Below are positions 1 through 8,930 of a stretch of 64,000 nucleotides of DNA, piece after piece. Position numbers and translations under genes: made by a program. Each line of letters begins with the position of its first letter. Position 1 is the stretch's first letter. Source of the DNA: Serinibacter arcticus (GTDB taxonomy: Bacteria; Actinomycetota; Actinomycetes; Actinomycetales; Beutenbergiaceae); the NCBI RefSeq assembly GCF_003121705.1, contig NZ_PYHR01000002.1, positions 3,348,001-3,412,000 on the forward strand, given 5' to 3'. The notes below the pieces were generated by a model. It had not been told where the DNA came from. It saw only the letters and a program-made list of their open reading frames with translations, and ran no database searches.

Positions 1-219
1 CCGAGCGGCAAGGACCTCGACGAGACGCTCGCGCTGCTCGAACCCACCGCGGACCCGAGCGACGCCGAGCCGAGCGACGTAGACGCGAGCGACGCCGAGC
101 CGACCGCGGACGACGCGGACGGACGCGACGCCGTCGTGATGGATGAACCGATCGAGCCGATCGACCCGGCTCCGGGGCCCGACCCGGACGCCGACCAGCA
201 GGAGGAGCAGCGCCCATGA
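1..219 (+). CDS. C-terminal end of an unidentified acidic protein (5' end outside window)
   Basis: Open reading frame 1 runs from the window edge to TGA at 217-219 and gives a 72-residue tail. It is very rich in Asp, Glu, Pro and Ala, with repeated DAEPSD-like units, and has no recognisable domain, so it looks like a disordered tail. The stop overlaps the ATG of the next gene (ATGA at 216-219), which makes it part of the same glnX-pknG operon. I cannot name the protein from this fragment. Confidence 0.6.
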   Translation, partial: PSGKDLDETLALLEPTADPSDAEPSDVDASDAEPTADDADGRDAVVMDEPIEPIDPAPGPDPDADQQEEQRP

Positions 220-1568
220 CTTCCGTCCCGACCGCACCGGGTGGCCGGACCGCGGGCGCGCCGCGCCGTCCCGGCCCGGTCCCGCCCGCCGTCGGCCAGC
301 GCCCCGGCGCCCCGGCGACGCCGCCCGCCGGCGCCCCGGCGAAGACGACCTCGCGCCGCGAGGGGCTGCGCCGCACGCCCGGCCGGCTGCGCGCCCTCAT
401 CGCTCTGAGCATCCTCGTGTCGCTGATCGTCGCGGCGTGCGGCGTCCTGCTCGGCACGCTGACGACGGCGACGACGTCGCGCGTGGTCGAGCGGGTGGAC
501 TCCATTCTCGAGCTGCAGACGGCACGCTCCGACCTCGTCGCCGCCAACGGCACCGCGAGCAACGCGTTCCTCGTCGGCGGGCTCGAGCCCACCCCGCAGC
601 GCGAGGCCTACGTCCTCGAGCTCGCGGACGGCACCTCCCGGATCGCGGCGCTGGCGGACTCCGACGCCGACCCCGAGAACACGCTCGGTCCCGTCGCCGC
701 CTCCCTCACCACCTACTCGGGCCTCATCGAGCAGGCGCGCGCCAACAACCGCCAGGGCTTCCCGGTGGGCGCCGCTTACCTCGACACCGCGTCCGTGCTG
801 CTGGCGCAGGACGTGCTCCCGCCGATCGACGAGGCCATCGTCCGCAACGCCGACGCCGCGGCGCGCGACCTGAACTCCGCCTCGGCGACGTCCAGCCTCC
901 TGTGGATCGTGGTCGCCGGCGTCGTGATCCTCGTGGCGATCCAGGTCTGGCTCGCCCGGCGCATGCGTCGCACCATCAATCCCGCGATGCTCGTCGGCAC
1001 GCTCGTCGTGCTCGTCGCCTGGCTCGCGTGCACGATCGCCGCGTCGGGCAGCAACGACACGCTCCGTGAGACGCGGCAGAACCCGTACGCGGCGACGCTC
1101 GCCACCTCGCAGGCGCTGTCGCTGGCGGGCGAGGCCCGGACCGCGGAGTCCTTCGGGCTCATCCAGCGCGGCTCGGGCGCCGCGTCGGAGGAGACGTTCA
1201 CGGCCCTCGTCGCCGAGGCCGAGGACCAGCTCGACCGCCCGGCCGTCACGGGCACGCTCGTCGCGGACGCGCTCGCCGACTGGGTCGGCGGGCACGAGGC
1301 GATCCGCGCGCTCGACGACGCGGGCGACTGGGACGGGGCGGTCGCCCTCGCGACCGACACCGCCGAGACCGCCCCCACCGCGCAGTACGTGGCCTTCACG
1401 ACGACGGCGAACGCCGAGGTCGAGCGACTCTCGGAGGAGGCCCGCGACGGCTTCCGGTCCGCGGGCTCCGGGGTCACCGTGGCCAGCTGGACGCTCGTCG
1501 CGGCCGGTCTCGCGTGCGCCGTGCTCTCCTGGCGAGGACTCAACAAGCGGCTGGAGGAGTACCGATGA
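216..1568 (+). CDS. glnX: GlnX-like four-helix membrane protein of the PknG sensing system
   Basis: A 450-residue protein with a Pro/Ala-rich cytosolic N-terminus (about 1-57) and hydrophobic segments near residues 58-82, 228-250, 256-278 and 420-440. The two regions between helices 1 and 2 and between helices 3 and 4 (about 145 residues each) would be extracytoplasmic. Identity rests mainly on context: it overlaps a GlnH-type binding lipoprotein and is followed by pknG, the order known for mycobacterial and corynebacterial glnX-glnH-pknG. In that system GlnX is proposed to pass amino-acid binding by GlnH across the membrane to PknG. The start at 216 has GGAGGAG just upstream and overlaps the preceding stop. 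Confidence 0.8.
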   Translation: MTSVPTAPGGRTAGAPRRPGPVPPAVGQRPGAPATPPAGAPAKTTSRREGLRRTPGRLRALIALSILVSLIVAACGVLLGTLTTATTSRVVERVDSILELQTARSDLVAANGTASNAFLVGGLEPTPQREAYVLELADGTSRIAALADSDADPENTLGPVAASLTTYSGLIEQARANNRQGFPVGAAYLDTASVLLAQDVLPPIDEAIVRNADAAARDLNSASATSSLLWIVVAGVVILVAIQVWLARRMRRTINPAMLVGTLVVLVAWLACTIAASGSNDTLRETRQNPYAATLATSQALSLAGEARTAESFGLIQRGSGAASEETFTALVAEAEDQLDRPAVTGTLVADALADWVGGHEAIRALDDAGDWDGAVALATDTAETAPTAQYVAFTTTANAEVERLSEEARDGFRSAGSGVTVASWTLVAAGLACAVLSWRGLNKRLEEYR

Positions 1569-2551
1569 GCGCGTCGTTGCGACGGGGACCCCGCAGGCGG
1601 ACGACGGCGGTGCTGGCCGGCGCGCTGAGCGTGCTCGCGCTCGCCGCGTGCACCGGCCCGACCGGCCTCGACGACCTCGGTCGCCAGCCGGCCGAGACCG
1701 CCACCGAGGACCCGACCACCCCGGCCGTCCCCGGGGCTGCCACCTGCTCCGACGCCACCACGTCGTACACCCCGTCCGCCCTCCCGGAGGCCGGCGCGTT
1801 CGAGCCCGGCAGCACGATGGCGGAGATCTACGACCGCGGCGCGCTGGTGGCCGGCATCTCGGCCGACACCCTGCTCATGGGCTCGCGCAACCCGCTCACG
1901 GGCGAGATCGAGGGCTTCGACGTCGACGTGCTGCGCGACATCTCGACGGCGATCTTCGGCACGCCCGACCGAGTGCAGTTCCGCGTCATCACCTCGGGCG
2001 AGCGGATGGGGGTGCTGGAGAACGAGGAGGTCGACGTCGTCGCCCGCACGTTCTCCATGACCTGCACGCGCTGGGAGACGATCGCCTTCTCGGCCGAGTA
2101 CTACGGCGCGGGCCAGAAGGTGCTCGTCTCCGCCGAGTCCACGGCGACGGGGCTCGACGACCTCGACGGCGAGCGCGTCTGCGCGCCGGCGGGCACCACG
2201 ACCCTCACGCGCCTGGAGACCTACACCGGCATCGAGGTCGTGCCCGCGCGCACCCACACCGCGTGCCTGGCGCTCTTCCAGCAGGCGCAGGTCGACGCGA
2301 TCACCGGCGACGACACGATCCTCGCGGGCTTCGCCGCCCAGGACCCGTACGCCAAGGTGATCGGCGAGGCCATCAGCGAGGAGCCGTACGGCGTCGGCAT
2401 CCCGGCGGGGAACACCGACATGGCGGCGTTCGTCAACGCGGTGCTCGAGCAGCGCGTGGCCGACGGCCGCTGGCAGGCCTCCTACGACCGGTGGCTCGGG
2501 GTGCTGGGCGACGACGTCGCCGCGCCCACGCCGGTCTACGGACGCTCGTAG
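1565..2551 (+). CDS. glnH: GlnH-like amino-acid-binding lipoprotein
   Basis: A 328-residue periplasmic-type solute-binding protein of the SBP_bac_3 (glutamate/aspartate-binding) family. Residues 1-29 form a lipoprotein signal peptide with lipobox LAAC, so the protein should be anchored outside the membrane. The remainder reads as a two-lobed binding protein, with segments such as GFDVDVLRDI and EVDVVARTFSMTC and a C-terminal lobe carrying ITGDDTILAG. No ABC permease or ATPase gene is adjacent, so it is more likely a sensor than a transporter component. The ATG at 1565 overlaps the glnX stop; a start 51 bp upstream would put residues before the signal peptide and is less likely. Confidence 0.85.
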   Translation: MSASLRRGPRRRTTAVLAGALSVLALAACTGPTGLDDLGRQPAETATEDPTTPAVPGAATCSDATTSYTPSALPEAGAFEPGSTMAEIYDRGALVAGISADTLLMGSRNPLTGEIEGFDVDVLRDISTAIFGTPDRVQFRVITSGERMGVLENEEVDVVARTFSMTCTRWETIAFSAEYYGAGQKVLVSAESTATGLDDLDGERVCAPAGTTTLTRLETYTGIEVVPARTHTACLALFQQAQVDAITGDDTILAGFAAQDPYAKVIGEAISEEPYGVGIPAGNTDMAAFVNAVLEQRVADGRWQASYDRWLGVLGDDVAAPTPVYGRS

Positions 2552-3708
2552 TGGTCACGAGCGCACCCACCGCCCCGACGGCCCCGGGCCGGCTGGGGGA
2601 GGCGATCCCGACCGAGGCCCTGCTGAGCTACCAGGCGGATCTCGGCACGTGGCTGGCCGACCGTCGCACCGAGCTCGGCCGGCTCGACGCCGCCGCCCAG
2701 CGTGCAGCGAACGCCCAGACGTTCACGGGCGACGTCGTGCTCGCGATGAGCATGTGGCAGTCGGTGAGCACCGGGGCCGAGCAGCTGCGCGAGCTGTGGG
2801 ACTCGGGCCGGGCCGACGCCGTCGCGCGCGAACGGATGTCGCGGGTGATCTGGGGCCGTCTCGACGGCGTCCAGGTGCCCGGGGGCGGCACGGACCCGAG
2901 CAGTCAGGTCTCGCTGGTCGAGGCCACCCGGCTGTGCGACGCGCTGATCTCGCAGCTGCGGGTCCGGCTCTCGTTCGACCCGCACCAGGCCGACACGGTC
3001 GCTCGCCTGCGCACGATCAGGGCGGGTCTCGTCCGCAGCGGCGACCTGCTGCTGCGGGAGGGGGAGGGCGACTCCGCGGGCGTGGCCGAGCTCGTGGCGC
3101 GGCTCGACCGCGTGACGGCCGACGCGGCTCGCGGCGCCGACGTCTCCGGACCGCTCGCGGAGCTGGAGCTCGCCTCGGCGCGTGCCGAGCGCGACTCGAT
3201 CGTGGCCGCCGCCCGCCGGCACGAGCGCGACCGGGACGCCTCGCGCGCCGAGTCGCTGCTCGAGCGGCTGTCGGCGCGCTCCGACGTGCTCGCCGACCTC
3301 GCCGCGCGCTGCCGGCGTGAGGTGCTGCGCGCCCCGAACCTCGCCGTGCCCGACGTCTCGCGCCTCGGCGACGTACCGCAGGACGCCCAGGCGCTGGCGG
3401 CCTACCTCACGCGGCTCGAGCTGGTCGCGCGGGCGATGGACGCCGTCGAGGACGCCTACTCCACCCCGCTGCGCACGCGCGCGTCGCTGCGGTTCCGTCT
3501 CAGCAGCGCGAGCACCCGGGCCCGCGAGAACGGTCGCGACGCGTCGCCGACCGTGCGTGCGGGCCTCGCCGAGGCGCGCGAGGTCGTCGAGCTGACGCCG
3601 TGCGACGTCGAGCTCGCGGCCGACCTGGTCGACATCTACGAACGCCTGTCGCAGGAGCTGCCCCACCGCAGCCGGCCGGCCGGACGAGCGGAAGGAAGGA
3701 CCCCGTGA
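2551..3708 (+). CDS. Unknown helical protein between glnH and pknG
   Basis: A 385-residue soluble protein with no domain I recognise. It is almost entirely predicted alpha-helix, with long charged stretches rich in Arg, Asp, Glu, Ala and Leu (about 140-310), suggesting helical bundles or coiled coils. There is no signal peptide or transmembrane segment, so it is probably cytosolic. The GTG at 2551 shares its first base with the glnH TAG stop, and the C-terminus overlaps the pknG start, so it is translationally coupled on both sides. Its position suggests an adaptor or regulator within the sensing pathway; that is inference. Confidence 0.75.
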   Translation: MVTSAPTAPTAPGRLGEAIPTEALLSYQADLGTWLADRRTELGRLDAAAQRAANAQTFTGDVVLAMSMWQSVSTGAEQLRELWDSGRADAVARERMSRVIWGRLDGVQVPGGGTDPSSQVSLVEATRLCDALISQLRVRLSFDPHQADTVARLRTIRAGLVRSGDLLLREGEGDSAGVAELVARLDRVTADAARGADVSGPLAELELASARAERDSIVAAARRHERDRDASRAESLLERLSARSDVLADLAARCRREVLRAPNLAVPDVSRLGDVPQDAQALAAYLTRLELVARAMDAVEDAYSTPLRTRASLRFRLSSASTRARENGRDASPTVRAGLAEAREVVELTPCDVELAADLVDIYERLSQELPHRSRPAGRAEGRTP

Positions 3709-6008
3709 GCACCACGAGCGCTTGCACCCAGCCGGGGTGCACCGGTCAGTACGAGGACGGCTACTGCAACGTCTGCGGGTCGCCCGAGGGCGCCGCTCCG
3801 CTGCCCGCGGGGGTCGCGACGGCGCCCGCCCCGGCCGCCGGGGCCGCTCCGCGGTTCGCGGCCGGCACCGGGATCGGCCGCCCCGCCGCCCCCGCGGCCG
3901 GGCAGGCCAACCTCTCGCCCGCCTCGAGCCGCGTCTCCACGCGCACGTCCTCCTCGCGCCTGGAGACGGCTGCGATCGGGTCGGCGCGGGCATCCCGCAC
4001 GAGCCGCCGCACCGGGACGTCCTCCACACGCCTGCGCGGGCACCGCATCGGTGCCGGTCTGACGACCGTCCCGCCGGCCCCGGTGGCCGATCCGCTGCAG
4101 GCGATCATGCCGTCGCCCCAGCTCGCGGAGTCCAAGCGGTTCTGCCCCACGTGCGGCGCCGCCGTCGGCCGCTCGCGCGACGGCGTCGTCGGTCGCACGC
4201 AGGGGTTCTGCCCCAAGTGCGGCAGCCAGTTCGACTTCGACCCGCAGCTCAAGCCGGGCGACGTCGTCGGCGGCCAGTACGAGGTGGTCGGCGCGCTCGC
4301 GCACGGCGGCCTCGGCTGGATCTACCTCGCGCGCGACCAGAACGTCTCCGGTCGCTTCGTGGTGCTGAAGGGCCTGCTGAACTCCGGCGACAAGGACGCC
4401 TACGAGGCGGCCATCGCCGAGCGCGAGTACCTCGCCGAGGTCGAGCACCCGCTCATCGTGGAGATCTACAACTTCGCCATGCACGACGGCGCGGGCTACA
4501 CCGTCATGGAGTACGTCGGCGGCAAGTCGCTCAAGGAGATCCTCACGGATCGACGCGAGGCGAACAACGGCGTCGTCGACCCGCTGCCGGTGGACCAGGC
4601 GCTGGCGTACGTGCTGGAGATCCTCCCGGCCTTCTCCTACCTGCACGACCACAACCTGCTGTACTGCGACTTCAAGCCCGACAACATGATCCAGCAGGGC
4701 GAGAGCCTCAAGCTCATCGACCTCGGCGGCGTGCGACGGGTCGGCGACGACGTCTCGGCGATCTTCGGCACGGTCGGCTACCAGGCGCCCGAGGTCCCCA
4801 CCGACGGCCCGACGGTCGCCTCGGACATCTACACGATCGGTCGCACGCTCGTCACGATGGTGCTGGACTTCCGCGGCAACACCTCCACCTACGTGGCCGC
4901 GCTGCCGCCCGTGTCCGACACCCCGGTCTTCCAGACCTACGACTCCTTCTACCGGCTCGTGGCCAAGGCGTGCGCGCCCGACGCCGCCGACCGGTTCGCC
5001 ACGATCGACGAGCTGCGCAACCAGATCATGGGCGTGCTGCGCGAGGTCGTCGCGACCAACCGCGGTCCCGGCAGCCCGGCGCTGCACTCCTCGGCCTCGG
5101 TGCACTTCGAGGCGCCGATGGCCGACTCCACGGGTGCCCCGCTGAGCTGGGACGAGCTGCCCACCCTCAAGGTCGACCCGGGTGACCCGATGGCCAACTG
5201 GCTGGCCGGTGTCAACGACTCGGTCGGCCGGCTGAACGCGCTCCAGGGCGCGGCGCAGGACACCGTCGAGGTCCGGCTGGCCCGCATCCACGCGGCCATC
5301 GCCGCCGGCAGGTTCGAGCTCGCCCAGGAGGGCGTCACGGCCCTGCTCAACGCCGACCCGTGGGAGTGGCGGGCCGTCTGGCTCGCCGGCCTGCGCGAGA
5401 TGGCGATGGGCGATGTCGTCGCGGCCCGCGCCTCGTTCAACGCGGTCTACGGCCAGGTGCCGGGCGAGCTCGCGCCGAAGCTGGCGCTCGCGACCACGTG
5501 CGAGCTGTCCGGCGAGCTCGACGTCGCCGAGCAGATGTACGTCGTCTGCGCCCGCTCCGACGCCAACTACACGGCCCCCGCCGCGTTCGGCCTGGCGCGC
5601 ATCCGCGCCCACCGCTCCGACGCCGACGGCACGCTGCGGGCGCTCGACCTCGTGGCCCCGACCCGCGCGTCCTACCCCGTGGCGCGCGTGCGCCGGGCCG
5701 GCGTGCTGGTCAACACCTCGACCTCGCTGACCGGCCTGGACGACGCGCTCACCAGCATCAAGGGCGTCCCGGTGGAGCCCGCGCTGAGGTGCGACCTCGA
5801 GATCGCCGTGTTCACCGCCGCCCTGACGCAGGTGCTCAAGGAGGGCAGGCTGACCGGCTACGTCGGGGGAGTGCTCGCCAAGGAGCAGCCGCTCCGGCTC
5901 GCCCTCGAGGCCAGCTACCGCGCCCGCGCCAAGCTCGCCCGCAGCTCCGACGAGCGGATCGACCTCGTCGACCGCGCCAACGCCGTTCGACCGAGGACCA
6001 CGACATGA
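3705..6008 (+). CDS. pknG: Serine/threonine-protein kinase PknG
   Basis: A 767-residue protein, close to the usual ~750 of PknG. The N-terminus has a zinc-ribbon-like tag (CTQPGC followed by YCNVCG, residues 7-27), then a low-complexity linker and a rubredoxin-like knuckle with FCPTCG and FCPKCG (about 145-175). The kinase domain starts near 186 with the glycine loop AHGGLGWIYLARD and the lysine motif VVLKG. The catalytic loop is YCDFKPDN (about 320), the PknG-type variant without HRD, followed by LIDLGG in place of DFG. A TPR-rich tail covers about 520-767. PknG controls glutamate and 2-oxoglutarate metabolism through small FHA proteins in relatives. The GTG start at 3705 is preceded by GGAAGGAAGG. 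Confidence 0.95.
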   Translation: MSTTSACTQPGCTGQYEDGYCNVCGSPEGAAPLPAGVATAPAPAAGAAPRFAAGTGIGRPAAPAAGQANLSPASSRVSTRTSSSRLETAAIGSARASRTSRRTGTSSTRLRGHRIGAGLTTVPPAPVADPLQAIMPSPQLAESKRFCPTCGAAVGRSRDGVVGRTQGFCPKCGSQFDFDPQLKPGDVVGGQYEVVGALAHGGLGWIYLARDQNVSGRFVVLKGLLNSGDKDAYEAAIAEREYLAEVEHPLIVEIYNFAMHDGAGYTVMEYVGGKSLKEILTDRREANNGVVDPLPVDQALAYVLEILPAFSYLHDHNLLYCDFKPDNMIQQGESLKLIDLGGVRRVGDDVSAIFGTVGYQAPEVPTDGPTVASDIYTIGRTLVTMVLDFRGNTSTYVAALPPVSDTPVFQTYDSFYRLVAKACAPDAADRFATIDELRNQIMGVLREVVATNRGPGSPALHSSASVHFEAPMADSTGAPLSWDELPTLKVDPGDPMANWLAGVNDSVGRLNALQGAAQDTVEVRLARIHAAIAAGRFELAQEGVTALLNADPWEWRAVWLAGLREMAMGDVVAARASFNAVYGQVPGELAPKLALATTCELSGELDVAEQMYVVCARSDANYTAPAAFGLARIRAHRSDADGTLRALDLVAPTRASYPVARVRRAGVLVNTSTSLTGLDDALTSIKGVPVEPALRCDLEIAVFTAALTQVLKEGRLTGYVGGVLAKEQPLRLALEASYRARAKLARSSDERIDLVDRANAVRPRTTT

Positions 6009-7582
6009 GCGAGATGACCTGCCCCGCGTGCGGCCAGGCGATGGAGTCCGACGCCCGGTTCTGCGAGAGCTGCGGGATGGCGTTCCAGCCCCTGACCGAG
6101 GCGGGCGGGGTGCCGGGGACGGCGGAGGGTGCGGGCTCGTCCGAGGCTGCGCCCGGGCCGACGCCCGCCGTCGTGCTCGAGTCCGAGGACGTCCCCACCT
6201 CCGTGGTGCCGCCGCGCACCCCCGCGGCGACGCCCGCCGTGATCGAGGAGGTGCCGTCGACCCCGGTGACGGCGTCCACGGCTCCCGCCGCGGCCCCGCC
6301 CGTGACCGAGGTGCCCGGGGCGCCGGCCGCCGCCGAGCCCGCGGCTCCGGCCGGGCCGGCTGCGCCCGCGGTGCCCGCCGTGCCGGCCGCGCCTGCGGCG
6401 CCGCCCGCACCGCTTCCGCCGGTGCCCGTCGCGCCGGCGCCGTACCCGACCGCGCAGCCGGCGCCGACCTCCGCCGTCGTGCCGGACTGGGGTGCGCACA
6501 TGGAGCCGTTCTCGCCGCTCCTGCCGCCCGAGGACGCCGACGACGCGCTGCTCGCGCCCGCCGTCCTCATCACCGACTTCGAGCCCGACGTCGGGGCGGA
6601 CGTCTCGGCGACGCTCGCCGCCGCGGCCCCGGCCTACACCGCCGCGCCGCCCGAGGCCCCGACGGCCCCGATCGGCGTCGAGCGCCCGTGCGCCCGCTGC
6701 GGCGGCACGATCGCCCGCGACGGCTACTGCGAGCTGTGCGGCGAGCCGGCCGCGTCCGAGCGCGACCACTACCGCGAGTCCCCGGCGGCCTGGGTCGGCG
6801 GCGCGTGCGACCGCGGCGTCGTGCACTCCAAGAACGAGGACGCGATGGCGCTGGGCGTGCTCGAGCCCGACGGCGACGTCGCTGTGCTCGTGGTGTGCGA
6901 CGGCGTCTCCACCGCCCCCGACTCCGACGTCGCCTCGCTGGCCGCCGCCCGTGCGGCCGCGACCGTGGTCCTCGACGGCATCCGCAACGCCGACGCCCCG
7001 AGCGCCGAGCAGATCCGCGACCTGTCGGCCCTCCTGGGCCGCGCGGCGATCGCGGGGAACGAGGCGGTCGTCGAGACCACGGGGGAGGACAAGGCCGGGG
7101 CGGACAACCCGCCGTCGTGCACCTTCGTGGCCGCGGCGATCGACGGTCCGCTGGTCGTGACGGCGTGGCTGGGCGACTCGCGCGCCTACTGGCTGCCCGA
7201 CGACGGCGTGGCCCGCCAGCTCTCCGTCGACCACTCGTGGGCGCAGGAGGCGATCGAGCAGGGCATGCCCCGCATCGAGGCCGAGCGCGCGCGCCACGCC
7301 CACGCGATCACGCGCTGGCTCGGCACCGACGCCCCCGACCTCGCGGTCCGCACCGACGCGATGGTGGCCAGCACGCCCGGTTGGGTGATGGTCTGCTCGG
7401 ACGGGCTGTGGAACTACTGCTCGCCCGCGGCCGACCTGGCCGCGCTCGTGCACCGGACGGCGGAGGCCGTCGGCTCCGAGCCGACGACGCTCGCCGCCGA
7501 GCTCGTCACCTGGGCCAACGCCCAGGGCGGCCGGGACAACATCACCGTGGCGCTCGCGCGCCTCGAACCCGAGCAGGTCTGA
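6005..7582 (+). CDS. PP2C-family serine/threonine phosphatase with zinc-ribbon tags
   Basis: A 525-residue protein. Residues 5-25 form a zinc ribbon (CPACG and CESCG), followed by a long Pro/Ala/Val linker (about 35-225). A second tag (CARCGG and YCELCG, about 228-245) precedes a PP2C domain (about 263-525). Phosphatase motifs are HSKNEDA, VCDGVST, WLGDSRAYW, SDGLWNY and GGRDNIT, which carry the Asp residues that bind two metal ions. The ATG overlaps the pknG stop, so it probably reverses PknG phosphorylation or that of partners such as the downstream FHA protein. The second tag resembles the N-terminal tags of PknG and the FHA protein. Confidence 0.93.
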   Translation: MSEMTCPACGQAMESDARFCESCGMAFQPLTEAGGVPGTAEGAGSSEAAPGPTPAVVLESEDVPTSVVPPRTPAATPAVIEEVPSTPVTASTAPAAAPPVTEVPGAPAAAEPAAPAGPAAPAVPAVPAAPAAPPAPLPPVPVAPAPYPTAQPAPTSAVVPDWGAHMEPFSPLLPPEDADDALLAPAVLITDFEPDVGADVSATLAAAAPAYTAAPPEAPTAPIGVERPCARCGGTIARDGYCELCGEPAASERDHYRESPAAWVGGACDRGVVHSKNEDAMALGVLEPDGDVAVLVVCDGVSTAPDSDVASLAAARAAATVVLDGIRNADAPSAEQIRDLSALLGRAAIAGNEAVVETTGEDKAGADNPPSCTFVAAAIDGPLVVTAWLGDSRAYWLPDDGVARQLSVDHSWAQEAIEQGMPRIEAERARHAHAITRWLGTDAPDLAVRTDAMVASTPGWVMVCSDGLWNYCSPAADLAALVHRTAEAVGSEPTTLAAELVTWANAQGGRDNITVALARLEPEQV

Positions 7583-7637
7583 CACCCCGCGCTAGCCTGG
7601 TGTCCGCTCGTTCACTATCGACGTCGGAGGATTTTTC

Positions 7638-8930
7638 GTGGCCACGTTCACAGCAGAGGTGTTCTCGAACGAGTTCCTGCCCGAGGGGGCGACGGATGTG
7701 CACGCCATCGTCTCCGTGAAGGCGAGCGGCGTGGACGCGAACGCGGGCTTCGGTGCCGCGTCCGCGGGCGGCGGGGCCGCCGAGATCATCATCTTCGACT
7801 CCTCCGGCTCGATGACGGGCCGCAACATGGAGTCCGCCAAGCACGCGGCGGCCGTCGCCGTGGACACCATCCCCGACGGCACGTACTTCGCGATCGTGCA
7901 GGGCAGCCACGTCGCCAACCGCGTGTTCCCGTACCCGAACGCGCCGGTCAAGATCGTGCAGATGGAGCCGGGCGCCCGCGCCGAGGCCAAGCGCGCGATC
8001 GCCCGCGTCACGCCGTCGGGCGGTACCGCGATGAGCTCGTGGCTGCTGCTCGCCGACGAGATCTTCGCGACCCTGCCCCCCGGCGTCCGCAAGCACGCCA
8101 TCCTGCTGACCGACGGCAAGAACGAGTCGGAGCCCGCCGGCAACCTCTCGCGCGCCATCCGTCGCGTGCAGGGCAACTTCCAGGTGGACGCGCGCGGCGT
8201 CGGCGACCGCTGGGTGGTCGAGGAGGTCCGCGAGATCTCGACGGCGCTGCTCGGCACCGTCGGCCTGATCGCCGACCCCTCGCAGATCGCCTCCGACTTC
8301 GAGCAGCTCATCAAGGCCTCGGTGGCCCGCGGCATCGCCGACGCGCAGCTGCGCGTGTGGATCCCGCAGGGCGCACAGCTCCTGTTCGTCCGCCAGGTCG
8401 CCCCCACGCTCGAGGACCTCACGCCGCGTCGCATCGACGTCAACCCGCTCACGGGCGGGTTCCCGACCGGTTCGTGGGGCAACGAGGAGCGCGAGTACCA
8501 CGTCGCCGTGCGGGTCGGCTCGAAGCCGGTCGGCGCCGAGCAGCTCGTGGCGCGTGTGCAGTTCACGGTCGACGGCCAGGTGCACGCGTCCGGACTCGTC
8601 AAGGCGCAGTGGTCGGGCGACGCGAACCTCACGGCGCGCATCAGCCCCGAGGTCGCGCACTACACGGGTCAGGCCGAGCTCGCCGCCGTCATCCAGGAGG
8701 GCCTGGCCGCCAAGTCGGCCGGCGACGAGGCGACGGCGACCGTCAAGCTCGGCCGTGCCGTCCAGCTCGCGCAGCAGACCGGCAACGACGAGGCGACGTC
8801 GCGGCTGCGCCGCGTCGTCGAGATCGAGGATCCGGACCGTGGGACGGTCCGTCTCAAGCGGGACACCTCCAAGCTCGACGAGATGGCGCTCGACACCGCC
8901 TCCACGAAGACCACGCGGGTGCGCAAGTGA
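7638..8930 (+). CDS. VWA-domain protein of the PknG/PP2C operon
   Basis: A 430-residue soluble protein with a von Willebrand factor A domain (about 40-230). The metal-ion-dependent adhesion site is visible as FDSSGSM (about 46-52) and LLTDGKN (about 155). The C-terminal part (about 240-370) is probably beta-rich and is followed by a short helical, Arg/Lys-rich tail. GTG at 7638 is preceded by CGGAGGA at suitable spacing. This is the only gap in the operon (55 bp); the segment around 7590-7625 (GCTAGCCTGGTGTCC) may hold an internal promoter. VWA proteins beside kinase, PP2C and FHA genes usually belong to phospho-signalling complexes; the role here is inferred from context. Confidence 0.88.
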   Translation: MATFTAEVFSNEFLPEGATDVHAIVSVKASGVDANAGFGAASAGGGAAEIIIFDSSGSMTGRNMESAKHAAAVAVDTIPDGTYFAIVQGSHVANRVFPYPNAPVKIVQMEPGARAEAKRAIARVTPSGGTAMSSWLLLADEIFATLPPGVRKHAILLTDGKNESEPAGNLSRAIRRVQGNFQVDARGVGDRWVVEEVREISTALLGTVGLIADPSQIASDFEQLIKASVARGIADAQLRVWIPQGAQLLFVRQVAPTLEDLTPRRIDVNPLTGGFPTGSWGNEEREYHVAVRVGSKPVGAEQLVARVQFTVDGQVHASGLVKAQWSGDANLTARISPEVAHYTGQAELAAVIQEGLAAKSAGDEATATVKLGRAVQLAQQTGNDEATSRLRRVVEIEDPDRGTVRLKRDTSKLDEMALDTASTKTTRVRK

